Shown here one piece after another: positions 35,726 through 43,987 of a stretch of DNA of 64,000 bases; positions within the stretch are counted from its first letter, which is position 1; every line of letters begins with the position of its first letter. Source of the stretch: Bacillaceae bacterium OF18-1A (GTDB lineage Bacteria; Bacillota; Bacilli; Bacillales; Bacillaceae_G); assembly GCA_027694045.1 (NCBI GenBank), contig JAQEWB010000001.1:62001-126000 (forward strand), given 5' to 3'. Under the pieces are notes generated by a model. It was not told the DNA's origin and did no database searches. It worked only from the letters and a program-made list of their open reading frames with translations. A program made the position numbers and the translations under genes.

Positions 35726-36076
35726 AATAAAGAAGTTGTAGCAACGTATGAGTACGATTCGTGGGGTAACGTATTAAGGAGTGACGCAAAAGGCATCGCA
35801 GCAGACAATCCATTTGGATATGCAGGATACATGTATGATAAAGAAATTGGTATGTATTATCTGATTGCGCGTTATTATAACCCAGATCATGGTGTGTACT
35901 TATCGGTGAATCCTGATCCGGTTACAATGAATGGGTATACGTATGGTGATAATAATCCGGTTATGAATGTGGACCCAGATGGACATTGGGCATATCGCCC
36001 TTGGGGTACGACACCTATGCCATATTATAATAACAAGACACGATATGCTCATTTTAAGGAGTTAAGTCTGGATTGA
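35726..36076 (+). pseudogene. Orphan Rhs tip (cassette F, tip part)
   Basis: The frame is open from 35726 and encodes NKEVVATYEYDSWGNVLRSD then NPFGYAGYMYDKEIGMYYLI and SVNPDPVTMNGYTYGDNNPV. It then turns into a unique region (WAYRPWGTTPMPYYNNKTRY) and stops at 36076. There is no start codon or ribosome binding site at the left edge, as expected for a tip that becomes active only after recombination into the main gene. A short deletion removed GDEDD relative to other tips. The next frame overlaps it by 4 bases. Confidence 0.75.
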
Positions 36077-36423
36077 GTGCTGTGAAAAGTAGTTATGCAG
36101 GCCTTGCGGGAGTCGGAAATGGAGTGAATAAGGCGTTAACTTTTGGAGTGGGATGGGCTGCTGGATGGAAAACATCTAAAAATAACTCAAAAAACAAAAT
36201 TGTAAACTTATCACCTGGACAGCGTGCACAAAAACAGCAAATAATAAAAAATGCAGCGAAATCAGCAGCTAAAGGAGCATTTTTTACTGGTAGTAAAGCT
36301 GTTGGGGGAATAGGACTGATTCCGGATATGGCGGTCTTTGCAGATGGGTATTACAAGGGGTATAAAAAAGCCTATAAGAGTTATAATCCGAAGAAAACTA
36401 ATTATAAGAAAAGGAGGAAATAG
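36073..36423 (+). CDS. Toxin part of cassette F, Gly/Ala-rich with hydrophobic stretches
   Basis: A TTG frame of 116 codons overlaps the tip stop and reads SAVKSSYAGLAGVGNGVNKA, LTFGVGWAAGWKTSKNN and KGAFFTGSKAVGGIGLIPDM with a very basic C-terminus (KKTNYKKRRK). It is probably a +1/-1 frameshifted continuation of the Rhs tip rather than a separate gene. The glycine-rich hydrophobic stretches and the adjacent three-helix membrane protein suggest a membrane-active toxin, but no family was recognised. Confidence 0.5.
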   Translation: MSAVKSSYAGLAGVGNGVNKALTFGVGWAAGWKTSKNNSKNKIVNLSPGQRAQKQQIIKNAAKSAAKGAFFTGSKAVGGIGLIPDMAVFADGYYKGYKKAYKSYNPKKTNYKKRRK

Positions 36424-36432
36424 ATTAATAAA

Positions 36433-36675
36433 ATGGAGATGACACAGGTATTTATTGGTATATACAATGTTGTGTTAATTGTAGTTGTATTAGCGATTGT
36501 GTTAAAAAAGAGACAATATAAAGTGGTAACCGTGTTAGTAGTAGGTTTAATATATTTATTCATAGCAACCTTTACTCCATATAAATCTTTTTTTAGTAAT
36601 ATAATTAATTTAGTGATAATAATTTTTTTGATGATTGGTGGAATAGTAGCAAGTATTTTTGAAAAAGAAAAATAA
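36433..36675 (+). CDS. Small three-helix membrane protein, probable immunity protein
   Basis: The 80-residue protein has three predicted membrane segments (VFIGIYNVVLIVVVLAIVL; VVTVLVVGLIYLFIATF; IINLVIIIFLMIGGIVASIF). AAAAGGAGG lies upstream of the ATG, overlapping the end of the preceding toxin frame. Small multi-pass membrane proteins directly after toxin genes are commonly immunity proteins against membrane-acting toxins. This is inferred from position and topology. Confidence 0.6.
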   Translation: MEMTQVFIGIYNVVLIVVVLAIVLKKRQYKVVTVLVVGLIYLFIATFTPYKSFFSNIINLVIIIFLMIGGIVASIFEKEK

Positions 36676-36691
36676 AATTGTTTCAGTTTTA

Positions 36692-36741
36692 GTGTATCCC
36701 AAAATTAAACAAATAGTTTAATTTTGGGATACACTTTTTTA
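36692..36741 (+). terminator. Rho-independent terminator
   Basis: AGTGTATCCCAAAATTAAAC and GTTTAATTTTGGGATACACT form a 20-bp perfect stem with loop AAATA, followed by a T run. Confidence 0.92.
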
Positions 36742-36771
36742 TTTTAAATAACTTATTACTTCTACGATTGT

Positions 36772-36981
36772 GAGGATAGCAGCAACTTGTTATACGAAAT
36801 GGATGGAAATAGGGGATTTCTCCGCCAGTATGTTTATAACAAAGACAGCGTCTGCTTAGCGATAAAGGTACAAAACCAATTAGTATAGAGCAAAATAAAA
36901 AAGTTGTAGCAACGTATGAATATGATTCATGGAGTAACGTATTAAAGAGTGATACAAAAGGTATCACAGCAGATAATCCAT
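36772..36981 (+). pseudogene. Degenerate Rhs core fragment (cassette G)
   Basis: Discontinuous frames match the main Rhs core: DSSNLLYEMDGN and FLRQYVYNKDSVCLA, then KVVATYEYDSW-NVLKSDTKG and ADNP. It contains stops and indels and is cut off at 36981, where IS3-type sequence begins. It is the right-hand end of the Rhs island. Confidence 0.7.
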
Positions 36982-37130
36982 GTCCCGATAATTTTCTTTT
37001 CAAGACATACCCTCATTCGATATTTTTTTAGTAGTTGGTTGTAGTTTCTATGTCATAAGGTGCTTGACAATCTACACCACTGGATAAGAAAAGAGGGGGA
37101 GATTGATAAGTTTTAATTTTACATTAAATC
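36981..37130 (-). mobile_element. IS3-family remnant, copy 2 (internally deleted)
   Basis: The bases around GTCCCGATAATTTTC to AGTAGTTGGTTGTA, and then TTTCTATGTCATAAGGTGCT to TGATAAGTTTTAATTTTACA, match two separate parts of copy 1 (22668-22721 and 22834-22910). About 110 bases between them are missing. It has the same orientation as copy 1. Confidence 0.75.
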
Positions 37131-37766
37131 CGTGTTTAATTGACACTTCTATTTGAAAATATATACATGATTATATGTTGATGTTAAATATTAATAATTT
37201 CCAATATAATAATTATCCTGAATTATTATATTGGAGGTGGTGAATTGTTTTATCTAATATTAAACACGTATAGTATCATGAATTTTGATAAAGATTCATT
37301 TAAAGACATTCAAAAAATATTCAAATTTCAAAGGAATATGTGTCTCATATTGATTCTAATCCCCATATGAGAAATATAAATCCTAGGTATAAAAATATTT
37401 AGATTATAAACAAACTTTATATACAATGTATAAGCCATTTGCTCCTATAAAGAAAAAGAAGGTGCAAAATATTTTTACTTAGCTTTGTTGCCGGAATATA
37501 TTGAAAAGAAAAAAATAGGTGAACTATATGGGGAATTGGGTAATGCAAAATTATAAAATGAAAGAAAAATAAAATTTAAAAATATAAATTAATGTACTTA
37601 GTGTGCTAAGAATTCTTTTTATTTACCTCACTATATTTAGGAGACTAATATGAATAAAGGATGAATAGCATTTTTATTTATGAAATTTCATTAAATATTT
37701 TTGTGGAATATATGTAAAACATTGTATAAAATAAGCAAGCAAGCCAAAATCTATTGGAGGAAAGTT
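37131..37766. other. Intergenic/decayed region, 636 bp
   Basis: No intact gene was seen. Short open stretches with many stops (for example around 37260-37560) look like a decayed gene, but no family is recognisable. The inverted repeat at 37201-37234 stands out. The end holds the start region of the gene at 37767. Confidence 0.5.
37201..37234 (+). repeat. Perfect 14-bp inverted repeat followed by ribosome-binding-like sequence
   Basis: CCAATATAATAATT and AATTATTATATTGG pair perfectly around ATCCTG. AGGTGGTGAATTG follows directly, but only a short broken frame comes after. It could be a former operator or RNA switch of a lost gene. Confidence 0.5.
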
Positions 37767-38834
37767 GTGAAAAAAAGTAAGAGTGTAATAAGTTTTTTAG
37801 GAGTGTGTATTATGTTGTTTTCTTTTTGTTTTCAAGGAAATGTACAGGCAGATGTAAATACTGTTCAATCTGGGAAGATAAAGTCAGGAAACGTAACGGT
37901 ATGGGAAGTTGGTAATGTAGAGAAAGTGTTAGCTGATGTGGAACGTTTAAATTTAAATACAGTAAATGTACCGATTCAAGTTGATATTCCGAATGTAACT
38001 TCTACTAAAATGGTAATTAATCAGGCACAAAAGAAACAAGCTATTATTTTAATTCAAGAATTAACAAAGCGTAATATTCAAGTTATAGTAGAGCCGTTTC
38101 CGTATATTCAGCAAGGAAATGTTGGGGAGACAGAGTGGAACCCAAGTAACATTAACGATTTCTTCTGGAATTGGAAAACAGTTGTTTTACAAGATATTTT
38201 TAATTCTATTACGAGTAAATACAATGTGTACGGATTAAAGATTGCTTCTAATTTTGTGAATATGGAATATGCAGAAGGGTATTGGAGCGATACGATTGAT
38301 TTTGTTCGTCAGCAGTATAAAGGAAATGTTTTGTATCAAATGAACTGGTGGTTAACAGCAAGTTGGGATTCTTCTTATGAAGCGAAGTTTATAGAGAAAA
38401 TAAATCGTCCGTATTTAAAAAAGGTGGATATTATTAGTATCGATAGTTGGTTTGAAGTTTCAGGGAAACGAAATCCATCGTATGAAGAAGTGAAGAAAAG
38501 TTTATTTGCAACGACTGTATATAATCGTGGGCAAAATGTTGTTCAGCAACTTGAGCAATTATATAAAGTAACAGGGAAGCCAGTTTACTTTGGGGGATTT
38601 AATGTTCCAGCGCGTGAACTTGGATTACAAAATCCGTGGAATCCAGATGTTTCAAATGTGTTTTCAAAAGATGTGCAATTAAATGGGTGGCGTGCATACC
38701 GAGATGTATTAGAACCGAAACCGTATTTTAAAGGATTCTCAATTTGGTTTATTGGCTCTAATGATAGTGCACATGCGTATCAAATTCATAGTAAGGAAGC
38801 AGAAGCAGTTATTAATGGTTGGTACCAAAAATAA
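37767..38834 (+). CDS. Secreted TIM-barrel, glycosidase-like protein
   Basis: The 355-residue exported protein starts at a GTG (37767) with TTGGAGG 6 bases upstream. Residues 1-28 form a signal peptide (SVISFLGVCIMLFSFCFQGN, cut near VQA-D). The mature part reads as alternating strands and helices of a TIM barrel (VEPFPYIQQGNVGETEWNPS; VYGLKIASNF; VDIISIDSWFEV; GFSIWFIGSNDS), resembling glycoside hydrolases such as family GH113. Catalytic acids cannot be confirmed: the place where a C-terminal-side Glu is expected reads VYFGGFN. The upstream frame extends to 37701 without a signal for initiation. Confidence 0.6.
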   Translation: MKKSKSVISFLGVCIMLFSFCFQGNVQADVNTVQSGKIKSGNVTVWEVGNVEKVLADVERLNLNTVNVPIQVDIPNVTSTKMVINQAQKKQAIILIQELTKRNIQVIVEPFPYIQQGNVGETEWNPSNINDFFWNWKTVVLQDIFNSITSKYNVYGLKIASNFVNMEYAEGYWSDTIDFVRQQYKGNVLYQMNWWLTASWDSSYEAKFIEKINRPYLKKVDIISIDSWFEVSGKRNPSYEEVKKSLFATTVYNRGQNVVQQLEQLYKVTGKPVYFGGFNVPARELGLQNPWNPDVSNVFSKDVQLNGWRAYRDVLEPKPYFKGFSIWFIGSNDSAHAYQIHSKEAEAVINGWYQK

Positions 38835-38880
38835 TTTTTGAAAAATAGGCAAGTTTTGAAGTCTAATACATATATTTTTA

Positions 38881-38896
38881 GTGAAAGGCCTTTCAC
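38881..38896. promoter_or_regulatory. Perfect 16-bp palindrome upstream of DUF378 gene
   Basis: GTGAAAGGCCTTTCAC equals its own reverse complement. It lies 28 bases before the DUF378 ATG and may be an operator. No known regulator was matched. Confidence 0.4.
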
Positions 38897-38923
38897 CATC
38901 TTATCACCTAGGGGGCAATCATA

Positions 38924-39115
38924 ATGAAATTTTTGTCTTACCTTACAATAATTCTGGTGATTCTTGGCGGTTTGAATTGGTTATTTGTAGCGTTAGATTA
39001 TAACGTAGTTGAGAAATGGTTTGGTTCGATGCCGGCGCTCGTAGATACCATTTATTGGCTATTCGGTCTTTCTGCTATATATCAAATTTTTGATCGGTTC
39101 TTTACGAGTAAATAG
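38924..39115 (+). CDS. DUF378 small membrane protein
   Basis: The 63-residue protein has two membrane helices (YLTIILVILGGLNWLFVAL; PALVDTIYWLFGLSAIYQIF) and the GGLNWLF and Y-L-GLSA-Y motifs typical of DUF378. The function of this family is unknown. A ribosome binding site (AGGGGG) precedes the ATG and a terminator follows. Confidence 0.85.
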   Translation: MKFLSYLTIILVILGGLNWLFVALDYNVVEKWFGSMPALVDTIYWLFGLSAIYQIFDRFFTSK

Positions 39116-39136
39116 CTATTATTCTATTACTACTAG

Positions 39137-39171
39137 AGTGTTAAGTATGATTATGTACTTAACACTTTTTT
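39137..39171 (+). terminator. Rho-independent terminator
   Basis: AGTGTTAAGTA and TACTTAACACT form the stem, followed by T residues, after the DUF378 gene. Confidence 0.85.
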
Positions 39172-39326
39172 GTATGTTTATAAAAAAATGTTTGCACTTG
39201 CAAGCGCAAACATTGCGTCTTGAGTTGTAATAATGGAAAAGAAATTGACCGTATATTGCATTGTGAGGTATAATTCAGAAAGTTTAAAAAATAATAAGAA
39301 TAAGAAATAGGGAGGTTATTTGGGTG

Positions 39327-40409
39327 ATGGAGAGAGTGTATAATTTTTCAGCAGGACCATCAATACTCCCTTTGCCAGTTTTAGAGAAAGTGCAAAAGGA
39401 GCTTTTAAATTATAACGGGACAGGCATGTCTATTATGGAAATGAGCCATCGATCTTCTTATTTTCAAAGTATTATGGATGAAGCGAGTAGCTTGCTTCGT
39501 GAATTAATGAACATTCCGGATGAGTATGATGTTTTATTTTTACAAGGCGGTGCGTCATTACAATTTTCTATGATACCGTTAAATTTAATGAATACGCACA
39601 AAAAAGCTGGGTACGTCCTGACTGGTTCATGGTCGAAAAAGGCATTGCAAGAGGCTGAAAAAGTTGGAGAAGTACAAGTGATTGCTTCTTCCGAAAAAGA
39701 GAAGTTTACTACTATCCCTAAACTGGATGATTTGCAAAATGATGCAAAACTAGATTATGTACATATTACAACGAACAACACAATTGAGGGGACAAAATAT
39801 GTGGAAATCCCGCATTTAGAAAAAGTGCCGCTTGTTGCGGATATGTCCTCAAATATTTTATCAGAACAATATGATGTTACGAAGTTCGGTCTCATATATG
39901 CGGGAGCGCAAAAGAATTTAGGACCAGCGGGTTTAACGATTGCTATTATAAAAAAAGATTTAATTGGCGGTGCAAATCGCTCTTGTCCAACAATGTTAAA
40001 CTATGAAACTTACAGTAAAAATAACTCCCTATACAATACACCGCCATCCTTTAGTATTTACGTAACGAAGCTTGTACTAGAGTGGTTGAAGGAACAAGGC
40101 GGAGTATCTGCGATTGAAGAACAAAATAGAAAGAAATCATCACTTCTTTATCATTTTTTAGATGAATCTAAATTGTTTACTTCACCAGTTGACCCTACGT
40201 ATCGATCACTTATGAATATTCCGTTTACAACACCGTCAGAAGAGCTGAACAATCAGTTTTTACAAAAAGCGAAGGAACGCGGCCTTGTTACACTGAAAGG
40301 ACATCGCTCGGTCGGTGGTATGCGTGCAAGTATTTACAATGCGATGCCGTTGGAAGGTGTAGAGCAATTAGTAGACTATATGAAGGAATTTGAGCTTGAG
40401 AATAGATAG
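39327..40409 (+). CDS. serC: Phosphoserine aminotransferase
   Basis: The 360-residue PLP enzyme converts 3-phosphohydroxypyruvate and glutamate to phosphoserine and 2-oxoglutarate, the second step of serine synthesis. It begins MERVYNFSAGPSILPLPVLE, the hallmark SerC start. It has FLQGGASLQF and the Schiff-base lysine near residue 196 in IYAGAQKNLGPAG. RSVGGMRASIYNAMP near the end is also typical. Length fits the family. The ATG at 39327 is preferred over the GTG one codon earlier. It is followed after 12 bases by serA, so the two form an operon. Confidence 0.95.
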   Translation: MERVYNFSAGPSILPLPVLEKVQKELLNYNGTGMSIMEMSHRSSYFQSIMDEASSLLRELMNIPDEYDVLFLQGGASLQFSMIPLNLMNTHKKAGYVLTGSWSKKALQEAEKVGEVQVIASSEKEKFTTIPKLDDLQNDAKLDYVHITTNNTIEGTKYVEIPHLEKVPLVADMSSNILSEQYDVTKFGLIYAGAQKNLGPAGLTIAIIKKDLIGGANRSCPTMLNYETYSKNNSLYNTPPSFSIYVTKLVLEWLKEQGGVSAIEEQNRKKSSLLYHFLDESKLFTSPVDPTYRSLMNIPFTTPSEELNNQFLQKAKERGLVTLKGHRSVGGMRASIYNAMPLEGVEQLVDYMKEFELENR

Positions 40410-40421
40410 GGAGATGGGGAT

Positions 40422-41594
40422 ATGTTTCGTGTTCAAACGTTAAATCAAATTGCGGAAAAAGGTTTGCAAGTTCTTGGCGGAGAGCGCTATGAAGTAGGAG
40501 ATAGAATGGACCACCCAGATGGTATTTTACTTCGCAGCTATTCTTTACATCAAGAAGAGTTTTCAAAAGATTTAAAGGCGATTGCAAGAGCTGGAGCTGG
40601 TGTGAATAATATTCCAGTTGATCGCTGTACGGAAAAAGGAATTGTAGTGTTTAACACGCCAGGAGCGAATGCGAATGCAGTAAAAGAACTCATTATCGCA
40701 AGCTTGATTATGTCTTCACGCAATATTATTAATGGAGTAAGCTGGACGAAAAATTTAGAAGGGGAAGAAGTACCTCAGCTAGTTGAATCAGGGAAAAAAC
40801 AATTTGTTGGATCTGAAATCGCTGGGAAACGTTTAGGGGTTATTGGCCTTGGCGCAATTGGTGCTTTAGTGGCAAATGATGCGTTAGCGTTAGGAATGGA
40901 CGTTGTCGGGTATGATCCTTACATTTCAGTTGAAACAGCTTGGCGTCTTTCTACACATGTACAAAGAGCATTTAGCCTTGATGAAATTTTTGCAACGTGT
41001 GATTATATTACACTGCATATTCCTCTTACGAACCAAACGAAGGGAATTATTGGTGAACACGCTATAGAGACGATGAAAAAAGGAATGCGTCTATTTAATT
41101 TCTCTAGAGGAGAACTTGTAGATGAAAATGCTCTTCAAAAAGCGTTAGAAGACGATATTATTACACATTACGTAACGGACTTCCCAAATGAAAATGTGAT
41201 AAAGATGAAAAATGTAACAGCGACGCCTCACCTTGGTGCATCTACGTCTGAATCGGAAGAAAATTGTGCGATCATGGCAGCGCGTCAATTACGTGAATAT
41301 TTAGAGACAGGAAATATTCGTAATTCAGTAAACTACCCAAACGTCGAACTACCGTATATCGGTAAGAAACGAATTACAATTATGCATCAAAACGTTCCGA
41401 ACATGGTAGGGCAAATTACAGGATGTTTAGCCGAGCATCATATTAATATTGCGGATATGATTAATCGTAGTAAACATTCTTGGGCGTACACAATGATTGA
41501 TATTGATAACGGAATTGATGATATAATGAAAGAGAATATTGTGGAAAATATAAGCAAAATTACAGGTGTTGTAGCCGTTCGAATGATTGTGTAA
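40422..41594 (+). CDS. serA: D-3-phosphoglycerate dehydrogenase (short form with ACT domain)
   Basis: The 390-residue enzyme oxidises 3-phosphoglycerate to 3-phosphohydroxypyruvate, the first step of serine synthesis. It has a split substrate domain, the NAD-binding motif GVIGLGAIGALVANDALALG, catalytic-type motifs FSRGELVDENALQ and ATPHLGASTSESEENC, and a C-terminal ACT domain from about residue 315 (ITIMHQNVPNMVGQITGCLA). It is shorter than the 525-residue B. subtilis type and lacks the intervening ASB domain. It lies between serC and a DUF1015 gene in one operon. Confidence 0.92.
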   Translation: MFRVQTLNQIAEKGLQVLGGERYEVGDRMDHPDGILLRSYSLHQEEFSKDLKAIARAGAGVNNIPVDRCTEKGIVVFNTPGANANAVKELIIASLIMSSRNIINGVSWTKNLEGEEVPQLVESGKKQFVGSEIAGKRLGVIGLGAIGALVANDALALGMDVVGYDPYISVETAWRLSTHVQRAFSLDEIFATCDYITLHIPLTNQTKGIIGEHAIETMKKGMRLFNFSRGELVDENALQKALEDDIITHYVTDFPNENVIKMKNVTATPHLGASTSESEENCAIMAARQLREYLETGNIRNSVNYPNVELPYIGKKRITIMHQNVPNMVGQITGCLAEHHINIADMINRSKHSWAYTMIDIDNGIDDIMKENIVENISKITGVVAVRMIV

Positions 41595-41607
41595 AGGAGA
41601 GAGGAAT

Positions 41608-42855
41608 GTGGCAAAAATCCGACCGTTTCGGGCCATCCGTCCAGTAGAGGAAAAAGCATTGCAAGTGGCGGCTCTGCCGTATGATGTATTAAATAGTGAA
41701 GAGGCAAGAGAAGTTGTAAAAGGAAATCCGTATTCTTTCTTACACGTTGATAAAGCAGAAATTGATTTAGATCCATCACTTTCACCATACGATGATCGCG
41801 TATATGAAAAAGCGGGCGACAATTTAAAGCAATTTATACGAGAAGAAGTGTTCATACAAGATGAAGAGCCAGCGCTATATATTTATGAACTGACGATGCA
41901 AGGAAGAACGCAGTCAGGCCTTGTCGTTTGTACATCTATTGATGAGTATGAAGACGATACAATTAAAAAACATGAAAGAACACGTCACGAAAAAGAACTA
42001 GATCGCATTCGTCACGTAGATGTGTGTGATGCAAATACAGGTCCTATCTTTTTAACGTACCGTACAAAAGATGAAGTGAAGCATTTCATCGCAAGCTGGA
42101 AAGAAGAGCATGCGCCAATTTACAAATTTACAGCAGAAGACGGTGTTGAACATGTTGCATGGAAGATTGCAGATGAAGGTGTTATTGCGACTTTCGTAAA
42201 GGCATTTGAAGATATTCCGAATTTGTACATTGCAGACGGACATCACCGCTCTGCATCAGCTGCAAAAGTAGGACTTATGCGAAGAGAACAATATCCGAAT
42301 TACACAGGAGAAGAAGAATTTAATTTCTTCCTATCAGTTTTATTCCCTCATGATGAATTATCCATTTGGGACTATAACCGAGTTGTAAAAGATTTAAATG
42401 GCTTATCAGAAGAACAGTTTTTAAAGCAAATTACACAATACTTTTATGTAGAAGAAGCATCTGTTTCTCCGTATAAACCAAATGAGCCAAAAACATTTGG
42501 TATGTATGTAAACGAGAAATGGTATAGACTCACAGTGAAAGAGGAAACGTTTGATGCGAATGATCTCGTTAAAGGTTTAGATGTATCTATTCTGCAAGAT
42601 CATTTATTAAGCCAAGTACTTGAAATACATGATCCGCGATCTGATTCACGCATTGACTTTGTCGGAGGAATTCGCGGATTAGAGGAACTAGAGCGCCTTG
42701 TAAATAGCGGTGCATATAAAGCAGCGTTCTCGCTATATCCGACTTCAATGGAAGCTTTATTATCAATCGCAGACGCTGGAGAAGTTATGCCACCGAAATC
42801 AACGTGGTTCGAACCAAAACTGCGCAGTGGGTTGTTTGTACATTCTTTAAAGTAA
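41608..42855 (+). CDS. DUF1015-family protein
   Basis: The 415-residue protein starts at a GTG with AAAGGAGAGAGG upstream. It begins VAKIRPFRAIRPVEEKALQV and carries the AALPYDVLNSEEAREV, FLHVDKAEIDL and IADGHHRSASA motifs of DUF1015 (COG4198). The family is almost always encoded with serine-synthesis genes, but its reaction is not settled; the DGHHR motif resembles a kinase/phosphotransfer or HTH-adjacent site in related proteins. It is the third gene of the serC-serA operon and is followed by a terminator. Confidence 0.85.
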   Translation: MAKIRPFRAIRPVEEKALQVAALPYDVLNSEEAREVVKGNPYSFLHVDKAEIDLDPSLSPYDDRVYEKAGDNLKQFIREEVFIQDEEPALYIYELTMQGRTQSGLVVCTSIDEYEDDTIKKHERTRHEKELDRIRHVDVCDANTGPIFLTYRTKDEVKHFIASWKEEHAPIYKFTAEDGVEHVAWKIADEGVIATFVKAFEDIPNLYIADGHHRSASAAKVGLMRREQYPNYTGEEEFNFFLSVLFPHDELSIWDYNRVVKDLNGLSEEQFLKQITQYFYVEEASVSPYKPNEPKTFGMYVNEKWYRLTVKEETFDANDLVKGLDVSILQDHLLSQVLEIHDPRSDSRIDFVGGIRGLEELERLVNSGAYKAAFSLYPTSMEALLSIADAGEVMPPKSTWFEPKLRSGLFVHSLK

Positions 42856-42873
42856 ATAGACTTCTTTAGATTG

Positions 42874-42905
42874 AAAAACCGAAATGATTTTTAGTTTCGG
42901 TTTTT
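42874..42905 (+). terminator. Rho-independent terminator
   Basis: AAAAACCGAAA and TTTCGGTTTTT form the stem at the end of the ser operon. Confidence 0.85.
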
Positions 42906-42939
42906 CTTATTTTAAAAGTGTTTTTTAGGAGGGGTATTC

Positions 42940-43317
42940 ATGCAATTGCAAGTAGGGGAGAAAATCACTTTTGAGCGAACGTTTACGAAAGAGGATGTTG
43001 CGTTATTTACCGAAGTATCTAAAGATGAAGGTGTTCATCATGTTACGTCAGATGAGCAGGGGAGATTTGTTGTACAAGGACTGTTAACATCAACGCTGCC
43101 TACAAAAATTGGCGGTGATTATAACGTATTAGCTCGCAAGATGGATTTTGAATTTTTACGTCCTGTTTATAGCGGTGATACGATTCGTTGTGACGTAACC
43201 ATTGAACAATTTGAACCCGATGAAAAAAATCGTACAAAAATTATTGCGATATTTATATGTAGGAATCAACTTGAAAAGGAAGTAATGAAGGGGAGTTTTT
43301 CGGGGATTATTCTTTAA
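42940..43317 (+). CDS. MaoC-like hot-dog-fold protein
   Basis: The 125-residue soluble protein follows TAGGAGGGG. It reads as a single hot-dog domain of the MaoC/(R)-specific hydratase type: TFERTFTKEDVALFTEVSKD, GVHHV, VVQGLLTSTLPTKIGG and FLRPVYSGDTIRCDVTI. The usual D-N-H hydratase motif is changed (SKDEGVHHV), so hydratase activity is uncertain and a thioesterase-like or non-catalytic role is possible. It stands alone. Confidence 0.75.
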   Translation: MQLQVGEKITFERTFTKEDVALFTEVSKDEGVHHVTSDEQGRFVVQGLLTSTLPTKIGGDYNVLARKMDFEFLRPVYSGDTIRCDVTIEQFEPDEKNRTKIIAIFICRNQLEKEVMKGSFSGIIL

Positions 43318-43456
43318 TTGATAGGAAAAGTAATGAATGGGTGGGGGCCATGTCACTTGGGGTTAGGTTTTTAATTCCACTATAACGAAAATGATATGCA
43401 CTGCTGAATACTGATAATATACTCTGTTATTTCTTATTTTGAATAAGCTCGTCAAC

Positions 43457-43493
43457 AAAAAGGACATTCCTAGTATTACAAGAAATGTCCTTT
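43457..43493 (-). terminator. Rho-independent terminator (minus strand)
   Basis: On the minus strand AAAGGACATT pairs with AATGTCCTTT followed by T residues, just after the stop of the DUF3224 gene. Confidence 0.8.
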
Positions 43494-43516
43494 CCACTAA
43501 ATTATAAGGTATTTAG

Positions 43517-43912
43517 CTAACATTTAAACTCTAAAATTAGTTTACTAGTTTGACCTGTAAACTGATAATGATAGGACCCTCTTAGTTTTTCTAAGTTACC
43601 GGTAGCTTTAATAATTGTTCCTGGGGAATCTAAATTTCCTTTATCAAATATACCTTGCTCTATAGCTGTAAATGTCCCTTGTTGCCCCTTATAAACTCCT
43701 TCAAAGTGTAAAAATCCAGAAATTTTAGCAGTAGCTAAGTGACCATCATTTATATTTGAGTCTAAATAATATAATAAGTATTCAACAAAAGCTTTTCCTT
43801 TTAATTCACCATCAATATCATATTCGACATGGGCAATATTAATAGGGAAATCTTTTTTAGTATCATCGATTGGTTTTTCATCCCATTTACTTACTGTAAA
43901 TGTTACTTCCAT
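43517..43912 (-). CDS. DUF3224-family protein
   Basis: The 131-residue soluble beta-barrel-like protein starts MEVTFTVSKWDEKPIDD and contains FEGVYKGQQGTFTAIEQGIF and the segment ATGNLEKLRGSYHYQFTGQ, fitting DUF3224 (a barrel related to allene oxide cyclase). The family function is unknown. A GAAGGGAGA-type ribosome binding site precedes the ATG on the minus strand. Confidence 0.75.
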   Translation of the reverse strand: MEVTFTVSKWDEKPIDDTKKDFPINIAHVEYDIDGELKGKAFVEYLLYYLDSNINDGHLATAKISGFLHFEGVYKGQQGTFTAIEQGIFDKGNLDSPGTIIKATGNLEKLRGSYHYQFTGQTSKLILEFKC

Positions 43913-43987
43913 ACACGTAATCTCCCTTCAATTATAAACTTTTAAAAAGTATCAATTCACAGTCATATCTCATGGGAGTGTTTTTAT

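Noticed and set aside
39172..39326. T-box or serine-responsive leader before serC
   Set aside because: The region lacks a T-box motif, a specifier loop and a terminator/antiterminator pair.
41427..41855. Minus-strand ORFs of 142 and 116 codons
   Set aside because: They overlap the serA/DUF1015 coding region, lack ribosome binding sites and resemble no protein.
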